Source: Rhodococcoides fascians A25f | GTDB lineage: Bacteria > Actinomycetota > Actinomycetes > Mycobacteriales > Mycobacteriaceae | DNA: 64,000 nt | Direction of reading: 5' to 3' | Assembly (NCBI RefSeq): GCF_000760935.2 | Contig: NZ_CP049744.1 | Coordinates: 3,689,501 to 3,753,500 of the forward strand | Part shown: positions 35,535-44,713 of the stretch, piece after piece | Layout: each line of letters starts with the position of its first letter | Numbering within the stretch: the first letter of the stretch is position 1 | The notes under the pieces: model-generated | The model's database searches: none | The model's input: only the letters and a program-made list of their open reading frames with translations | Told to the model about the DNA's origin: nothing | Made by a program: the position numbers and the translations under genes

Positions 35535-36236
35535 TCATGATCGAACCAGGGGACGCCAGTATTGACTGGTCTTCTTGTCGCGCACTACTACACCGAGTCT
35601 GTCGAGCTCCGAACGCAATTCGCGCGCATCGGAACCCGCCTTCTTCTTCAGCGCCATGTCCCGAGCTTTGAGCACCGCATTCACCTCCGGTGCCAGGCCT
35701 GGCGTCTCGGGCACCCACAGGTGATAGAGATCCGCGTAGGGATCACCGGGCGCAACCGAGTAACCCCGCTGCTCGAATGCTGCCTCGATGGCCTCACGCT
35801 TCTCCTCGCTCGGTACTCGCACCAACTGACGCGAAGCTGCGTCGAGCAACACCAGTTCCTTGCCGTCGACGAACACGGTACCCACCTGCGATCTGGACAC
35901 CGTGGCGGTCTCGCCCTTCTCGGTGATGCGTACGTGCGCCTCCGACACCGCCACCCGCGCAGTGTCGTAGAACGCGGCGGCCACCAGCGCCAACCCGAGC
36001 AGAACCCCCACCGCGATGCAGACGTACCGCACCCACCACTGTGACCACGATGCGATCAACTCCAACGGACCCTGGAACGGTATCCAGGTGAGCGACGCTC
36101 CCCACTCCGCCACGTACGGCACCGCGAACCCCAGCAGTCCGCCCATCAGCATTGCCCCGGCGATCAGCAGAATTCGATCACCACGAGAGAACCACAGCAC
36201 CGCCGGTGGCGTCTCCCCGAGCATCTTGTCGTCCAT
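35535..36236 (-). CDS. YqeB-like membrane protein with PH-like domain
   Basis: Protein of 233 aa. Two membrane segments (about 21-41 and 68-90) are followed by a beta-rich domain (ARVAVSEAHVRITEKGETATVSRSQVGTVFVDGKELVLLD, about 92-150) like a bacterial PH fold, and a charged helical end (LKARDMALKKKAGSDARELRSELDRLGVVVRDKKTSQYWRP). This layout corresponds to actinobacterial YqeB-family proteins of unknown function. Start ATG 36236; the frame extends upstream to 36290 but lacks support. It precedes the kinase on the same strand with only 10 bp, so may belong to its operon. Confidence 0.75.
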   Translation of the reverse strand: MDDKMLGETPPAVLWFSRGDRILLIAGAMLMGGLLGFAVPYVAEWGASLTWIPFQGPLELIASWSQWWVRYVCIAVGVLLGLALVAAAFYDTARVAVSEAHVRITEKGETATVSRSQVGTVFVDGKELVLLDAASRQLVRVPSEEKREAIEAAFEQRGYSVAPGDPYADLYHLWVPETPGLAPEVNAVLKARDMALKKKAGSDARELRSELDRLGVVVRDKKTSQYWRPLVRS

Positions 36237-36322
36237 ACCGTCGACGGTATCGAGTGCGGGAGCTCGCCCCCAGTCATCGAAAGTCGACACTTCGCCGACT
36301 TTCGACGACAGGAAGCACTCGA

Positions 36323-37330
36323 TCAGCCGCGAACCGGCATCACCAGCGTCGTCAGAGCGCCGTCGAGCGCGGAGCGCACCAGCATCGGTTGATCCGGTGC
36401 AGCGATGTCGAGCATCAGGTCGGGTCCGACAGCCGAGGCGACGGCCGCCTGCAGGACGGCCGAGTCGAAGAACACCACGCTCTCCGATCCGGTCACCTGC
36501 GCGGGAACCGGAACACCATCGACCGAGACGCCGTCCGGCCCGGCGGTCATGCGAATGGTGCCGCTGTCGAGCGGAACGAAATCGCGTCGAAGCACAACCC
36601 TCGTCACGGTCGGAGCCAAACCGTCCATGATCGCCCGCCAGTCGGGGAATTCGCCGTCGACCGGATCCACCTCGGCCCGCGCACCGTCGGAGTCGATCAC
36701 CATCGCGTCATCGGTTGCCGTCAGCACGAGGGTGCCGGTTGCGGTCACCGTCCCGAGCGAGCCGACCGCTGCGATTCGAGACCACGGGCTGCCTGCCGAA
36801 CACTGGGCAACGAGACTGCGGGTGGAGAGCCGATACCTATCCGTCGCAGTGAGAGTGACGGTGCCGCCGTCCACCTCGATCAGGACGCCTCGCAACACCG
36901 GGAAGTCGTCACTCGTCCCGGCTGCCGACGAGACCTGTTCCACTGCGGAGGCAAATTCCGCGGCAGATACCGTTGCCGTGCAGTACTTTTCGTCGAACAG
37001 CCGGCGGATCGACACCGCAGCATCGGCTGCCGCGCGCGCATTCGCGGCCAGCTCCTCGACGTGTCGATCCACGATCTCGACCGCCGCGGCTCCGTCGCCG
37101 TCGAGGGCGGCGGTCACCTTGTCGAGTGGCATCCCGATCTCGCGCAGTTGTCGAATGATGTTGGCCCGCTTCGACTGTGCACGAGTGTAGTAGCGATAGC
37201 CGGACTTCGAGTCGATGGACGCCGGGACGAGCAATCCACAGTCGTCGTAGAAGCGCAGGGCACTCGGGGTCAGCCCGCTCGAGCGAGCGAACACACCGAT
37301 GGTCAGGAATTCTTCGTCCGAATCAGTCAT
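36323..37330 (-). CDS. MerR DNA-binding domain fused to a DnaN (beta-clamp)-like domain pair
   Basis: Protein of 335 aa. Residues 8-75 are a MerR winged helix (LTIGVFARSSGLTPSALRFYDDCGLLVP, YRYYTRAQ), followed by a helical linker (80-115). Residues about 118-335 read like sliding-clamp domains 2 and 3: VSAAEFASAVEQVSSAAGTSDDFPVLRGVLIEV, TLTATDRYRLSTRSL, VDGEFPDWRAIM, and a terminal TTLVMPVRG, which mirrors the clamp ending YLLMPVRL. Clamp domain 1 is missing. It cannot be a complete clamp; the module probably serves as a ligand- or protein-binding effector domain. Function unknown; no clear target gene adjacent. Confidence 0.85.
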   Translation of the reverse strand: MTDSDEEFLTIGVFARSSGLTPSALRFYDDCGLLVPASIDSKSGYRYYTRAQSKRANIIRQLREIGMPLDKVTAALDGDGAAAVEIVDRHVEELAANARAAADAAVSIRRLFDEKYCTATVSAAEFASAVEQVSSAAGTSDDFPVLRGVLIEVDGGTVTLTATDRYRLSTRSLVAQCSAGSPWSRIAAVGSLGTVTATGTLVLTATDDAMVIDSDGARAEVDPVDGEFPDWRAIMDGLAPTVTRVVLRRDFVPLDSGTIRMTAGPDGVSVDGVPVPAQVTGSESVVFFDSAVLQAAVASAVGPDLMLDIAAPDQPMLVRSALDGALTTLVMPVRG

Positions 37331-37382
37331 GGTGAAATCCTGAGGCTTCGGGTTGGTCGAAGGTCAAGCGCGACGCCGACGG

Positions 37383-38030
37383 CTAATCGATTCGACGCTT
37401 GTGCGCCCATCGCGTGAGTGCGTTCCTGTTGGACTGCTGGGTCTTTCGAAGAACATTCGATGCATGAGTCTCGACGGTCTTGACGGAGATGAACAGATCC
37501 TCGGCGATCTCGCGATAGGTGTATCCGCGCGCCAGCAACCGCAGCACCTCCAGTTCACGGGGCGTCAGCGAATCCAGTTCCGGATCCAGCGGGGGCTCCG
37601 GGGCGGCACTACGACCGGTGAACGAATCGAGGACGAACCCGGCCAGACGCGGGCTGAATACCGCGTCTCCCCCGGCGACGCGTCGAACACCGTCGGCGAG
37701 CTCCGTACCGGAGATGGTCTTGGTCACGTATCCCCTCGCCCCGGCGCGGATGACGGCAATGACGTCCTCGGCCGCATCGGACACACTCAGCGCCAGGCAC
37801 ACCGGCCCCTCGGCGATGCGATTCAGCACGGCCACGCCACCGCCGTCGGGCATGTGCACGTCGAGCAACACCACATCGGGTTTCGTCGAGTCGATACCCG
37901 ATACCGCCTCGGCGACGCCTCCCGCTTCACCGACCACCTCGATGTCCGCCTCCCGGCCGAGTTCGGCTCGCACGCCCGAGCGAAAGACCGCGTGATCGTC
38001 GACCAGGAAAACTCGGAACGGGTCGGTCAC
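37383..38030 (-). CDS. NarL/LuxR-family response regulator (PspC system)
   Basis: Response regulator of 215 aa. Receiver domain: VFLVDDHAVFRSGV, phospho-acceptor Asp57 in VVLLDVHMPDGGG, and KTISGTEL. LuxR HTH: LTPRELEVLRLLARGYTYREIAEDLFISVKTVETHASNVLRKTQQSNR. Its ATG overlaps the stop of the PspC-kinase gene (ATGA). Candidate binding sites are the two ATCAGGG-N4-CCCTGAT palindromes at 39420-39497 between the kinase operon and the divergent PspC gene, implying control of membrane-stress genes. Confidence 0.94.
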   Translation of the reverse strand: MTDPFRVFLVDDHAVFRSGVRAELGREADIEVVGEAGGVAEAVSGIDSTKPDVVLLDVHMPDGGGVAVLNRIAEGPVCLALSVSDAAEDVIAVIRAGARGYVTKTISGTELADGVRRVAGGDAVFSPRLAGFVLDSFTGRSAAPEPPLDPELDSLTPRELEVLRLLARGYTYREIAEDLFISVKTVETHASNVLRKTQQSNRNALTRWAHKRRID

Positions 38031-39385
38031 GTCGGCTGCTCCTGCTGGTTGGTTTCGGGCGATTCAGTGGTCACAGTACTGCCGTTGCGGGGCATGAAGA
38101 TGCGTACTTCGGTGCCCTTGCCGACGGTCGACCGTACCTGCACGGTGCCGCCGCGGCGTTCGACACGACCCCTGATGGACTTCGCCAGGCCCTGCCGGTC
38201 CTCGGGTACCTCGGTTTCGTCGAACCCGGTTCCGCGGTCGCGGACGAAGATACTGACCTGCTCCGCTTCGGTTTCGGCGAACAGGTCGATGTTGGTCTCA
38301 CCGGAATGCTTGGCCGCGTTGACCAGTGCCTCGCGCGTGGCACCGAGCAGCGCGGTGAAACTCTCCCTGGACAGGCCGGATTCGACGTCGTCGGGCAGAA
38401 GATGTACGTCTCCGACGGTGATGGGCCTGACGGTCACACCGTGCTGATCCTCGACCTCACCGGAGATGGTCTTGAGGGCGTCGGCCAAGCTGGAGTTGTC
38501 GGTGTCGCCGCCGTCGAACAGCCATCTGCGTAGCTCCCGCTCCTGCCCGCGCGCCAACCGCATCACCTCCTGCGGCCGATCGGACTGCTTCTGGATCAAG
38601 GCGAGTGTCTGCAGCACCGAGTCGTGCAAGTGTGAGGCAATCTCCTCGCGTTCGTCGTTACGTATACGCGCAGAACGCTCGGCACCGAGCGCACGCCACG
38701 TACGCAGCCAGATGGGAACCGTCAACAGGCCGACGCCGACGAGGGTGACCACCACCGCCAGCAGCGACGAACGCAGTGCGGCCAAGTCGACGCGGGCAAG
38801 GACCACCACCCCCAGCCCGAGCACGATCAGTGTTGCTCCGCCGACCACCCGCGCCCAGCTCAGCACGGTGGGATGCTTGGGCAGTCCCAAAGCCGTGCGT
38901 GGACCCTCGACGTCGAACTCGCGCCACACCAGCGCTGCACCGACCACCACGACGATGACCGGCACGATGACCGATGCGGCAGTACCACTGAGGAGCCAGG
39001 CGAGCCCCACCGCGAGGCCGAGACCGATGGCAGCCAACCCCAGCGCACGCTGACGTTCGGCGGCACTCGGGTGTGCCGTGTCGTCGCCGGCGGGCGTGAA
39101 CATCCAGATCAGGCCGTAGGCGGCGATTCCGGCACCGGCCGAGGCCGCGAGCAGCGCGAACGCCACCCGAATCTTGAAGACGTCGACGCCGAGATGGTCG
39201 GCCAGACCCCCGGCGACGCCGCCGACGATGCGTCCGCCGCCGCGTCGTAGATAAGGGTCAGGCGCAGAGCGTGCAGGAGCTGGGGGAATCGACGTGGCAG
39301 GGGTGACAGGGGCGACCGGAGCGTCGCCGGCTACGGGTGGTGTGTTGCGGGCGGCGTCAACGGGTGGATTGTCGACAGGGTGCAC
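38027..39385 (-). CDS. PspC-domain sensor histidine kinase
   Basis: Kinase of 452 aa. A Pro-rich N-terminus (1-45) leads to a PspC domain (about 45-100: RRGGGRIVGGVAGGLADHLGVDVFKIRVAFALLA, YGLIWMFTP), then about four further membrane helices (115-225), a HisKA_3 motif EEIASHLHDSVLQTLALIQ with His254, and a HATPase domain (LLGATREALVNAAKHSG, RDRGTGFD, IRGRVERRGGTVQV). PspC domains relate to phage-shock/envelope stress sensing, so this kinase likely monitors membrane integrity. Start GTG 39385 is preferred because the first operator at 39420 then lies just upstream; a start at 39421 would overlap the operator. Confidence 0.92.
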   Translation of the reverse strand: MHPVDNPPVDAARNTPPVAGDAPVAPVTPATSIPPAPARSAPDPYLRRGGGRIVGGVAGGLADHLGVDVFKIRVAFALLAASAGAGIAAYGLIWMFTPAGDDTAHPSAAERQRALGLAAIGLGLAVGLAWLLSGTAASVIVPVIVVVVGAALVWREFDVEGPRTALGLPKHPTVLSWARVVGGATLIVLGLGVVVLARVDLAALRSSLLAVVVTLVGVGLLTVPIWLRTWRALGAERSARIRNDEREEIASHLHDSVLQTLALIQKQSDRPQEVMRLARGQERELRRWLFDGGDTDNSSLADALKTISGEVEDQHGVTVRPITVGDVHLLPDDVESGLSRESFTALLGATREALVNAAKHSGETNIDLFAETEAEQVSIFVRDRGTGFDETEVPEDRQGLAKSIRGRVERRGGTVQVRSTVGKGTEVRIFMPRNGSTVTTESPETNQQEQPT

Positions 39386-39419
39386 GCATCGATCCTGACA
39401 CGGACGGGGCGAGTGTCGC

Positions 39420-39437
39420 ATCAGGGTTCGCCCTGAT
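39420..39437. promoter_or_regulatory. Palindromic operator, copy 1 (PspC system)
   Basis: ATCAGGGTTCGCCCTGAT: perfect 7-bp arms with a 4-bp spacer, 35 bp upstream of the PspC-kinase start. The arms are identical to those of copy 2 at 39480. Likely binding site of the NarL-type regulator of this operon (autoregulation). Confidence 0.75.
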
Positions 39438-39479
39438 GTTTCGCGCCTTCGCCGACGTCCGATTACGCTCGGGGTCGAT

Positions 39480-39497
39480 ATCAGGGGTATCCCTGAT
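39480..39497. promoter_or_regulatory. Palindromic operator, copy 2 (PspC system)
   Basis: ATCAGGGGTATCCCTGAT: same 7-bp arms as copy 1 with a different 4-bp centre, starting exactly 60 bp further, 26 bp before the ATG of the divergent PspC gene. The 60-bp period is close to six helical turns, so the two sites face the same side of DNA. Confidence 0.75.
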
Positions 39498-39522
39498 GTG
39501 TTTCTCGATCGGGAGCGCCACG

Positions 39523-40890
39523 ATGGTTGTCATGAGCAACGTGACCGTCTCGGATCAAATTCAGCAGATGTGGCGAACCCGTCCGCACCGATTGCCGCAA
39601 CGCGGACATGTGGCGGGTGTCGCGGCCGGTATCGGCTATCGCTACGACGTGGATCCTGTTCTGATTCGGGTCGCGTTCGTCGTGTCCACTCTGTTCGGCG
39701 GCACCGGCATCGTGCTGTATCTGGCGGCGTGGTTGGTACTCAGCCGAGCCGGTGACACTGCGTCGGGCGCAGAGTCACTCGTCGGCCGCGGCACCAGTTC
39801 CGACTCGACGACCAAGATGGTCGTCGTCGCAGTGGCGTTGGTGATCGCGGTGTCGACGATAGGCCCGGTAGGTGTCGGGCTCGGAGGTTCGGGGCTCATC
39901 TCGCTGCTGGCCATGCTCGGTGGCCTGTGGTTGCTGCATCAGCGTTGCCCCGAGCCGCCGCCGTACATGCGGACCGAAGAGTTCTCCCGAAACTACTACG
40001 CGCCCAAGCCTTTCGGCTCGTACAGTACGTCCGCGGAGCAGTGGACGGCCGCTCAGTATCGGCCGCCGCAGTTCCAGCACGAGCACTACAGCCCGTACAC
40101 GACGCTGCCGACCAGTTACGTTCCGACGCCGAAAGTAGCCGATAGCTCCGATGCTGCAGAGTCCGGTGTCGACCACACCGTGAATCTGAACAAGCAGACG
40201 CCGACCGAAACGCCCACGGTTACTCCCCCGTCGTGGGACCCGCTCGGGGTGGCTCCGTTCGCCTGGGATCTCCCCGAACCGGCACCGGCGTTCCCACCGG
40301 CAGCGATCGAGCGTAAGCACCGATCACGTTGGACAGCAAGCTTTCTCGGCCTTGCACTGCTCGGAGCTGCCGTCACCGCCGCGGTCGGAGCCGCGTCCGG
40401 CGGGGACTGGGCCACAGCGGGACGCGTCGGAGCCGTCGCGTTGGCGATCATCTCGGTCGGGCTGATCCTCGGTGCCTTCCTCCGCAAGGGCTACGGACTG
40501 TTGGTGGTCGCGGCACCCCTGGCCGGATTCGTCGTACTGGCATCGGCGGTCGGGCCGGTGGACCTGGGCAACGGTGCGTCGGGAACCCAGCAGGTCGTTC
40601 CGTCGACCGTTGCCGAGCTCGCCCCGTCCTACGACGTCGGCGCCGGTGAGCTGAACCTCGACCTTGCCGGCCTGGCACTCACCGAGAACCGCACCGTGAA
40701 CATCGATGTGGCACTGGGCAGTGCGACGGTCACCGTGCCCGATTCGATGAACGTGACCGTCGAGTGCGAAGCGCTGATAGGTTCGTGCCCCACCGAGACA
40801 CGGTTCGGTCCGGCAACGAGCCCCGATGCTCCGGTCCTGACGATCGTGGGCGACTTGGCGCTCGGCGAGCTGAAAGTGGTGAACCAGTGA
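39523..40890 (+). CDS. PspC-domain multi-pass membrane protein
   Basis: Protein of 455 aa. N-terminal PspC domain (about 15-75: QRGHVAGVAAGIGYRYDVDPVLIRVAFVVSTLFGGTGIVLYLAAWLVL), membrane helices (about 97-135), a long Pro/Tyr/Thr-rich cytoplasmic linker (about 140-265), three more helices (about 270-345) and a C-terminal beta-rich domain (ELNLDLAGLALTENRTVNIDVALGSATVTVPDSMNVTVECEA), like the LiaF/DUF2154 toast-rack domain found with PspC. Start ATG 39523 with GGGAG 7 nt upstream. It is divergent from the PspC-kinase operon and shares its operators, so it is a probable regulon member and sensor partner. Confidence 0.87.
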   Translation: MVVMSNVTVSDQIQQMWRTRPHRLPQRGHVAGVAAGIGYRYDVDPVLIRVAFVVSTLFGGTGIVLYLAAWLVLSRAGDTASGAESLVGRGTSSDSTTKMVVVAVALVIAVSTIGPVGVGLGGSGLISLLAMLGGLWLLHQRCPEPPPYMRTEEFSRNYYAPKPFGSYSTSAEQWTAAQYRPPQFQHEHYSPYTTLPTSYVPTPKVADSSDAAESGVDHTVNLNKQTPTETPTVTPPSWDPLGVAPFAWDLPEPAPAFPPAAIERKHRSRWTASFLGLALLGAAVTAAVGAASGGDWATAGRVGAVALAIISVGLILGAFLRKGYGLLVVAAPLAGFVVLASAVGPVDLGNGASGTQQVVPSTVAELAPSYDVGAGELNLDLAGLALTENRTVNIDVALGSATVTVPDSMNVTVECEALIGSCPTETRFGPATSPDAPVLTIVGDLALGELKVVNQ

Positions 40891-41147
40891 AGAAGAACAA
40901 CGCCGACCGTATCGGCCACGACTACGGCGACAGCGATTCCGACACCGAGGCGCAGAACTCGAACCGCCGCGGACCGTCGGCGCTGCTGTTGCTTGCCGGA
41001 CTGGCCGCCATGGTCGTCTCGGTCGCAGCAATCATCGGACAGGATGCGATCGTTGCCCTGAGCGACGTGCAATTTCGCTGGGTCTTCGTGATCGCTGCGG
41101 TCGCCGTCGGAGTCGCTCTTCTATTGGGCCCCAGCAGAAAGAGCTGA
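40887..41147 (+). CDS. Small two-helix membrane protein of the PspC operon
   Basis: Protein of 86 aa with an acidic N-terminus (DYGDSDSDTEAQNSNRRG) and two membrane helices (about 31-53 and 62-80) ending RKS. GTG start 40887 overlaps the stop of the PspC gene (GTGA), so translation is coupled and both act together. No family recognised beyond small actinobacterial PspC-operon membrane proteins. Convergent with guaA (5 bp apart). Confidence 0.75.
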   Translation: MKKNNADRIGHDYGDSDSDTEAQNSNRRGPSALLLLAGLAAMVVSVAAIIGQDAIVALSDVQFRWVFVIAAVAVGVALLLGPSRKS

Positions 41148-41149
41148 CG

Positions 41150-42742
<1,593 letters not shown>

Positions 42743-42772
42743 CGGGTCAGTCTAGTGGGACCGCTGTAGTGC

Positions 42773-44527
42773 CTACGCAACACCCGAATGCTCGACGTGC
42801 AGCGCCGCGGAGCCGGACCTGATCTCGACGATAGGCAATCTCAGTCCACCCGGAGCGTCCACCGGGACGACAGGCGAATTGGGGGCGATGGGATCGAGCC
42901 GCTGATACGGAAGCCCCTGTGCCGGGCGAAGATCCAACTCGCCCTTGTTCGGCCACAGTGCGGCGGACCGCTCGGCCTGCGCGCTGATGGTCAGCGACGG
43001 GTTGACCCCGAGGTTTGCCGACACGGCCGCCCCGTCCACCACGCTCAGCGTCGGGTATCCGTGGACGCGGTGGTACGGATCGATGACGCCGTGCGCCGAA
43101 TCCGACGCGATGGCGCAGCCGCCGAGGAAGTGTGCGGTGAGCGGGATGTTGAACAGCTCTCCCCAGGTGCCGCCTGCGACGCCGCCGATCTTCTTGGCGA
43201 TGCGCCGGGTGGCGTCGTTGCCCTCGGGGATCCACGTCGGATTCGGCTCCCCGTGGCCCTGCCTGCTGGAAACCTTGCGGCCGAACGGCCCTCGCTTGGT
43301 GAACGTGGTGATCGAGTTGTCCAGATTCTGCATCACCAGCGCGATGATGGTGCGCTCGCTCCAGTGCCGGACGTTGACCACACGGACGAACTGAATCGGA
43401 TGCGCGATCATCGCGAACACGAACTTGAGCCACCGCGGAACTCTTCCCCCGCCGTCGGTCATCAGGGTCTGCAGCATGCCCATCGCGTTCGAGCCCTTGC
43501 CGTACCGAACCGGCTCGATGTGCGTGTTGGGGCTGGGGTGGAACGAGGACGTGATGGCGACTCCGCGCGTGAGGTCCATGTTCGGATCGACCGCCAGCTT
43601 GGCCGCACCGACGATCGACTCGGAATTGGTGCGAGTCAGTTCGCCGAGTGTGTCCGACAGTTTGGGCAGCGCGCCCGTGTCTTTCATCTTGTGCAGCAGA
43701 TTCTGGGTGCCCCAGGTGCCCGCGGCCAACACGACATTTGCCGCGCTGTAGGTCTTCTTGCCCTTGCGGAGCCGAGCACCGGTGCGCTCGGTGTCGACGT
43801 CCCAGGTGCCGTCGGATCGGGGGCGAAGGCCGGACACCGTCGTCATCGGCACGATCTCGGCTCCCGCGCGCTCGGCCAAGCCGAGGTAGTTCTTCAACAG
43901 TGTGTTCTTGGCACCGTGGCGACACCCCGTCATGCACTCACCGCATTCGATGCATCCGGTGCGCTCGGGACCGGCACCACCGAAGTACGGGTCCGGAACG
44001 GTCTTGCCGGGTTCGTCACCGAAGAACACGCCCACCGGTGTCTGGATGAACGTGTCGGCGACACCCATGTCCTCGGCGACCGACTTCATGACCTCGTCGG
44101 CAGGGGTCATGTGTGGATTGCGCACCACGCCGAGCATGCGGGTGGCCTGGTCGTAGAACGGAGAGAGCTCGCTGCTCCAGTCGGTGATGTGCGCCCACTG
44201 CTTGTCCTCGAAGAACGGTGCCTGAGGCTTGTAAAGGGTGTTCGCGTAGTTCAGTGATCCACCGCCCACTCCGGCACCGGCGAGGATGAGGCAATCGCGC
44301 AACAGGTGCACGCGCTGGATTCCGTACAGGCCCAGCTTCGGTGCCCACAGGAAGCGCTTGAGATCCCAGCTGTTCTTCGCGAAGTCCTTGTCCTCGAAGC
44401 GTTGCCCGGCTTCCAGGATTCCGACGCGGTATCCCTTCTCCACCAGCCTCAGCGCAGTGACACTTCCGCCGAAGCCCGAACCGACGATCAGAACGTCGTA
44501 ATCCGTGGCGCGAACAGCTGAACCCAT
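42773..44527 (-). CDS. choD: GMC-family FAD oxidoreductase (ChoD/cholesterol-oxidase-like)
   Basis: Flavoprotein of 584 aa corresponding to M. tuberculosis ChoD (Rv3409c), which has the same guaA-side/guaB3 position. FAD-binding GSGFGG at 16-21, second FAD motif LILAGAGVGGGSLNYAN (81-97), and C-terminal GGCAIASDSAHGVIDPYHRVHGYPTLSVVDGAAVSANLGVNPSLTI-type His/Asn region (split here). Residues 192-202 contain four Cys spaced CX2CX2CX3C. Annotated as cholesterol oxidase in mycobacteria, though a steroid role is disputed; an alcohol or sterol oxidase/dehydrogenase is the safe reading. Start ATG 44527, trimming an upstream extension without family support. Confidence 0.85.
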   Translation of the reverse strand: MGSAVRATDYDVLIVGSGFGGSVTALRLVEKGYRVGILEAGQRFEDKDFAKNSWDLKRFLWAPKLGLYGIQRVHLLRDCLILAGAGVGGGSLNYANTLYKPQAPFFEDKQWAHITDWSSELSPFYDQATRMLGVVRNPHMTPADEVMKSVAEDMGVADTFIQTPVGVFFGDEPGKTVPDPYFGGAGPERTGCIECGECMTGCRHGAKNTLLKNYLGLAERAGAEIVPMTTVSGLRPRSDGTWDVDTERTGARLRKGKKTYSAANVVLAAGTWGTQNLLHKMKDTGALPKLSDTLGELTRTNSESIVGAAKLAVDPNMDLTRGVAITSSFHPSPNTHIEPVRYGKGSNAMGMLQTLMTDGGGRVPRWLKFVFAMIAHPIQFVRVVNVRHWSERTIIALVMQNLDNSITTFTKRGPFGRKVSSRQGHGEPNPTWIPEGNDATRRIAKKIGGVAGGTWGELFNIPLTAHFLGGCAIASDSAHGVIDPYHRVHGYPTLSVVDGAAVSANLGVNPSLTISAQAERSAALWPNKGELDLRPAQGLPYQRLDPIAPNSPVVPVDAPGGLRLPIVEIRSGSAALHVEHSGVA

Positions 44528-44660
44528 GGTGACCTCCGCTACATCCGTTGCTGTCGAACAGTATGCACACCCCCGTGTGACTACCGCCACAAACGATTCT
44601 AGCTGTTACGAGAGGTATCACCAACCCAGGGTCGGCTTAGGTGGACGACATGCAAAAGAA

Positions 44661-44697
44661 AGGGCGCGCACCCCGGTGTGAAAGGAGTGCGCGCCCT
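44661..44697 (-). terminator. Rho-independent terminator after guaB3
   Basis: An 11-bp perfect stem (AGGGCGCGCAC 44661-44671 with GTGCGCGCCCT 44687-44697) followed on the minus strand by TTCTTTTGC. It lies 17 bp after the guaB3 stop, separating guaB3 from choD, so choD needs its own promoter. Confidence 0.85.
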
Positions 44698-44713
44698 GCT
44701 GGAAAAGACTTGA

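Noticed and set aside
44623..44641. Weak iron-box-like sequence upstream of choD (around GGTCGGCTTAGG)
   Set aside because: Too few consensus positions match, and the neighbouring genes have no iron role.
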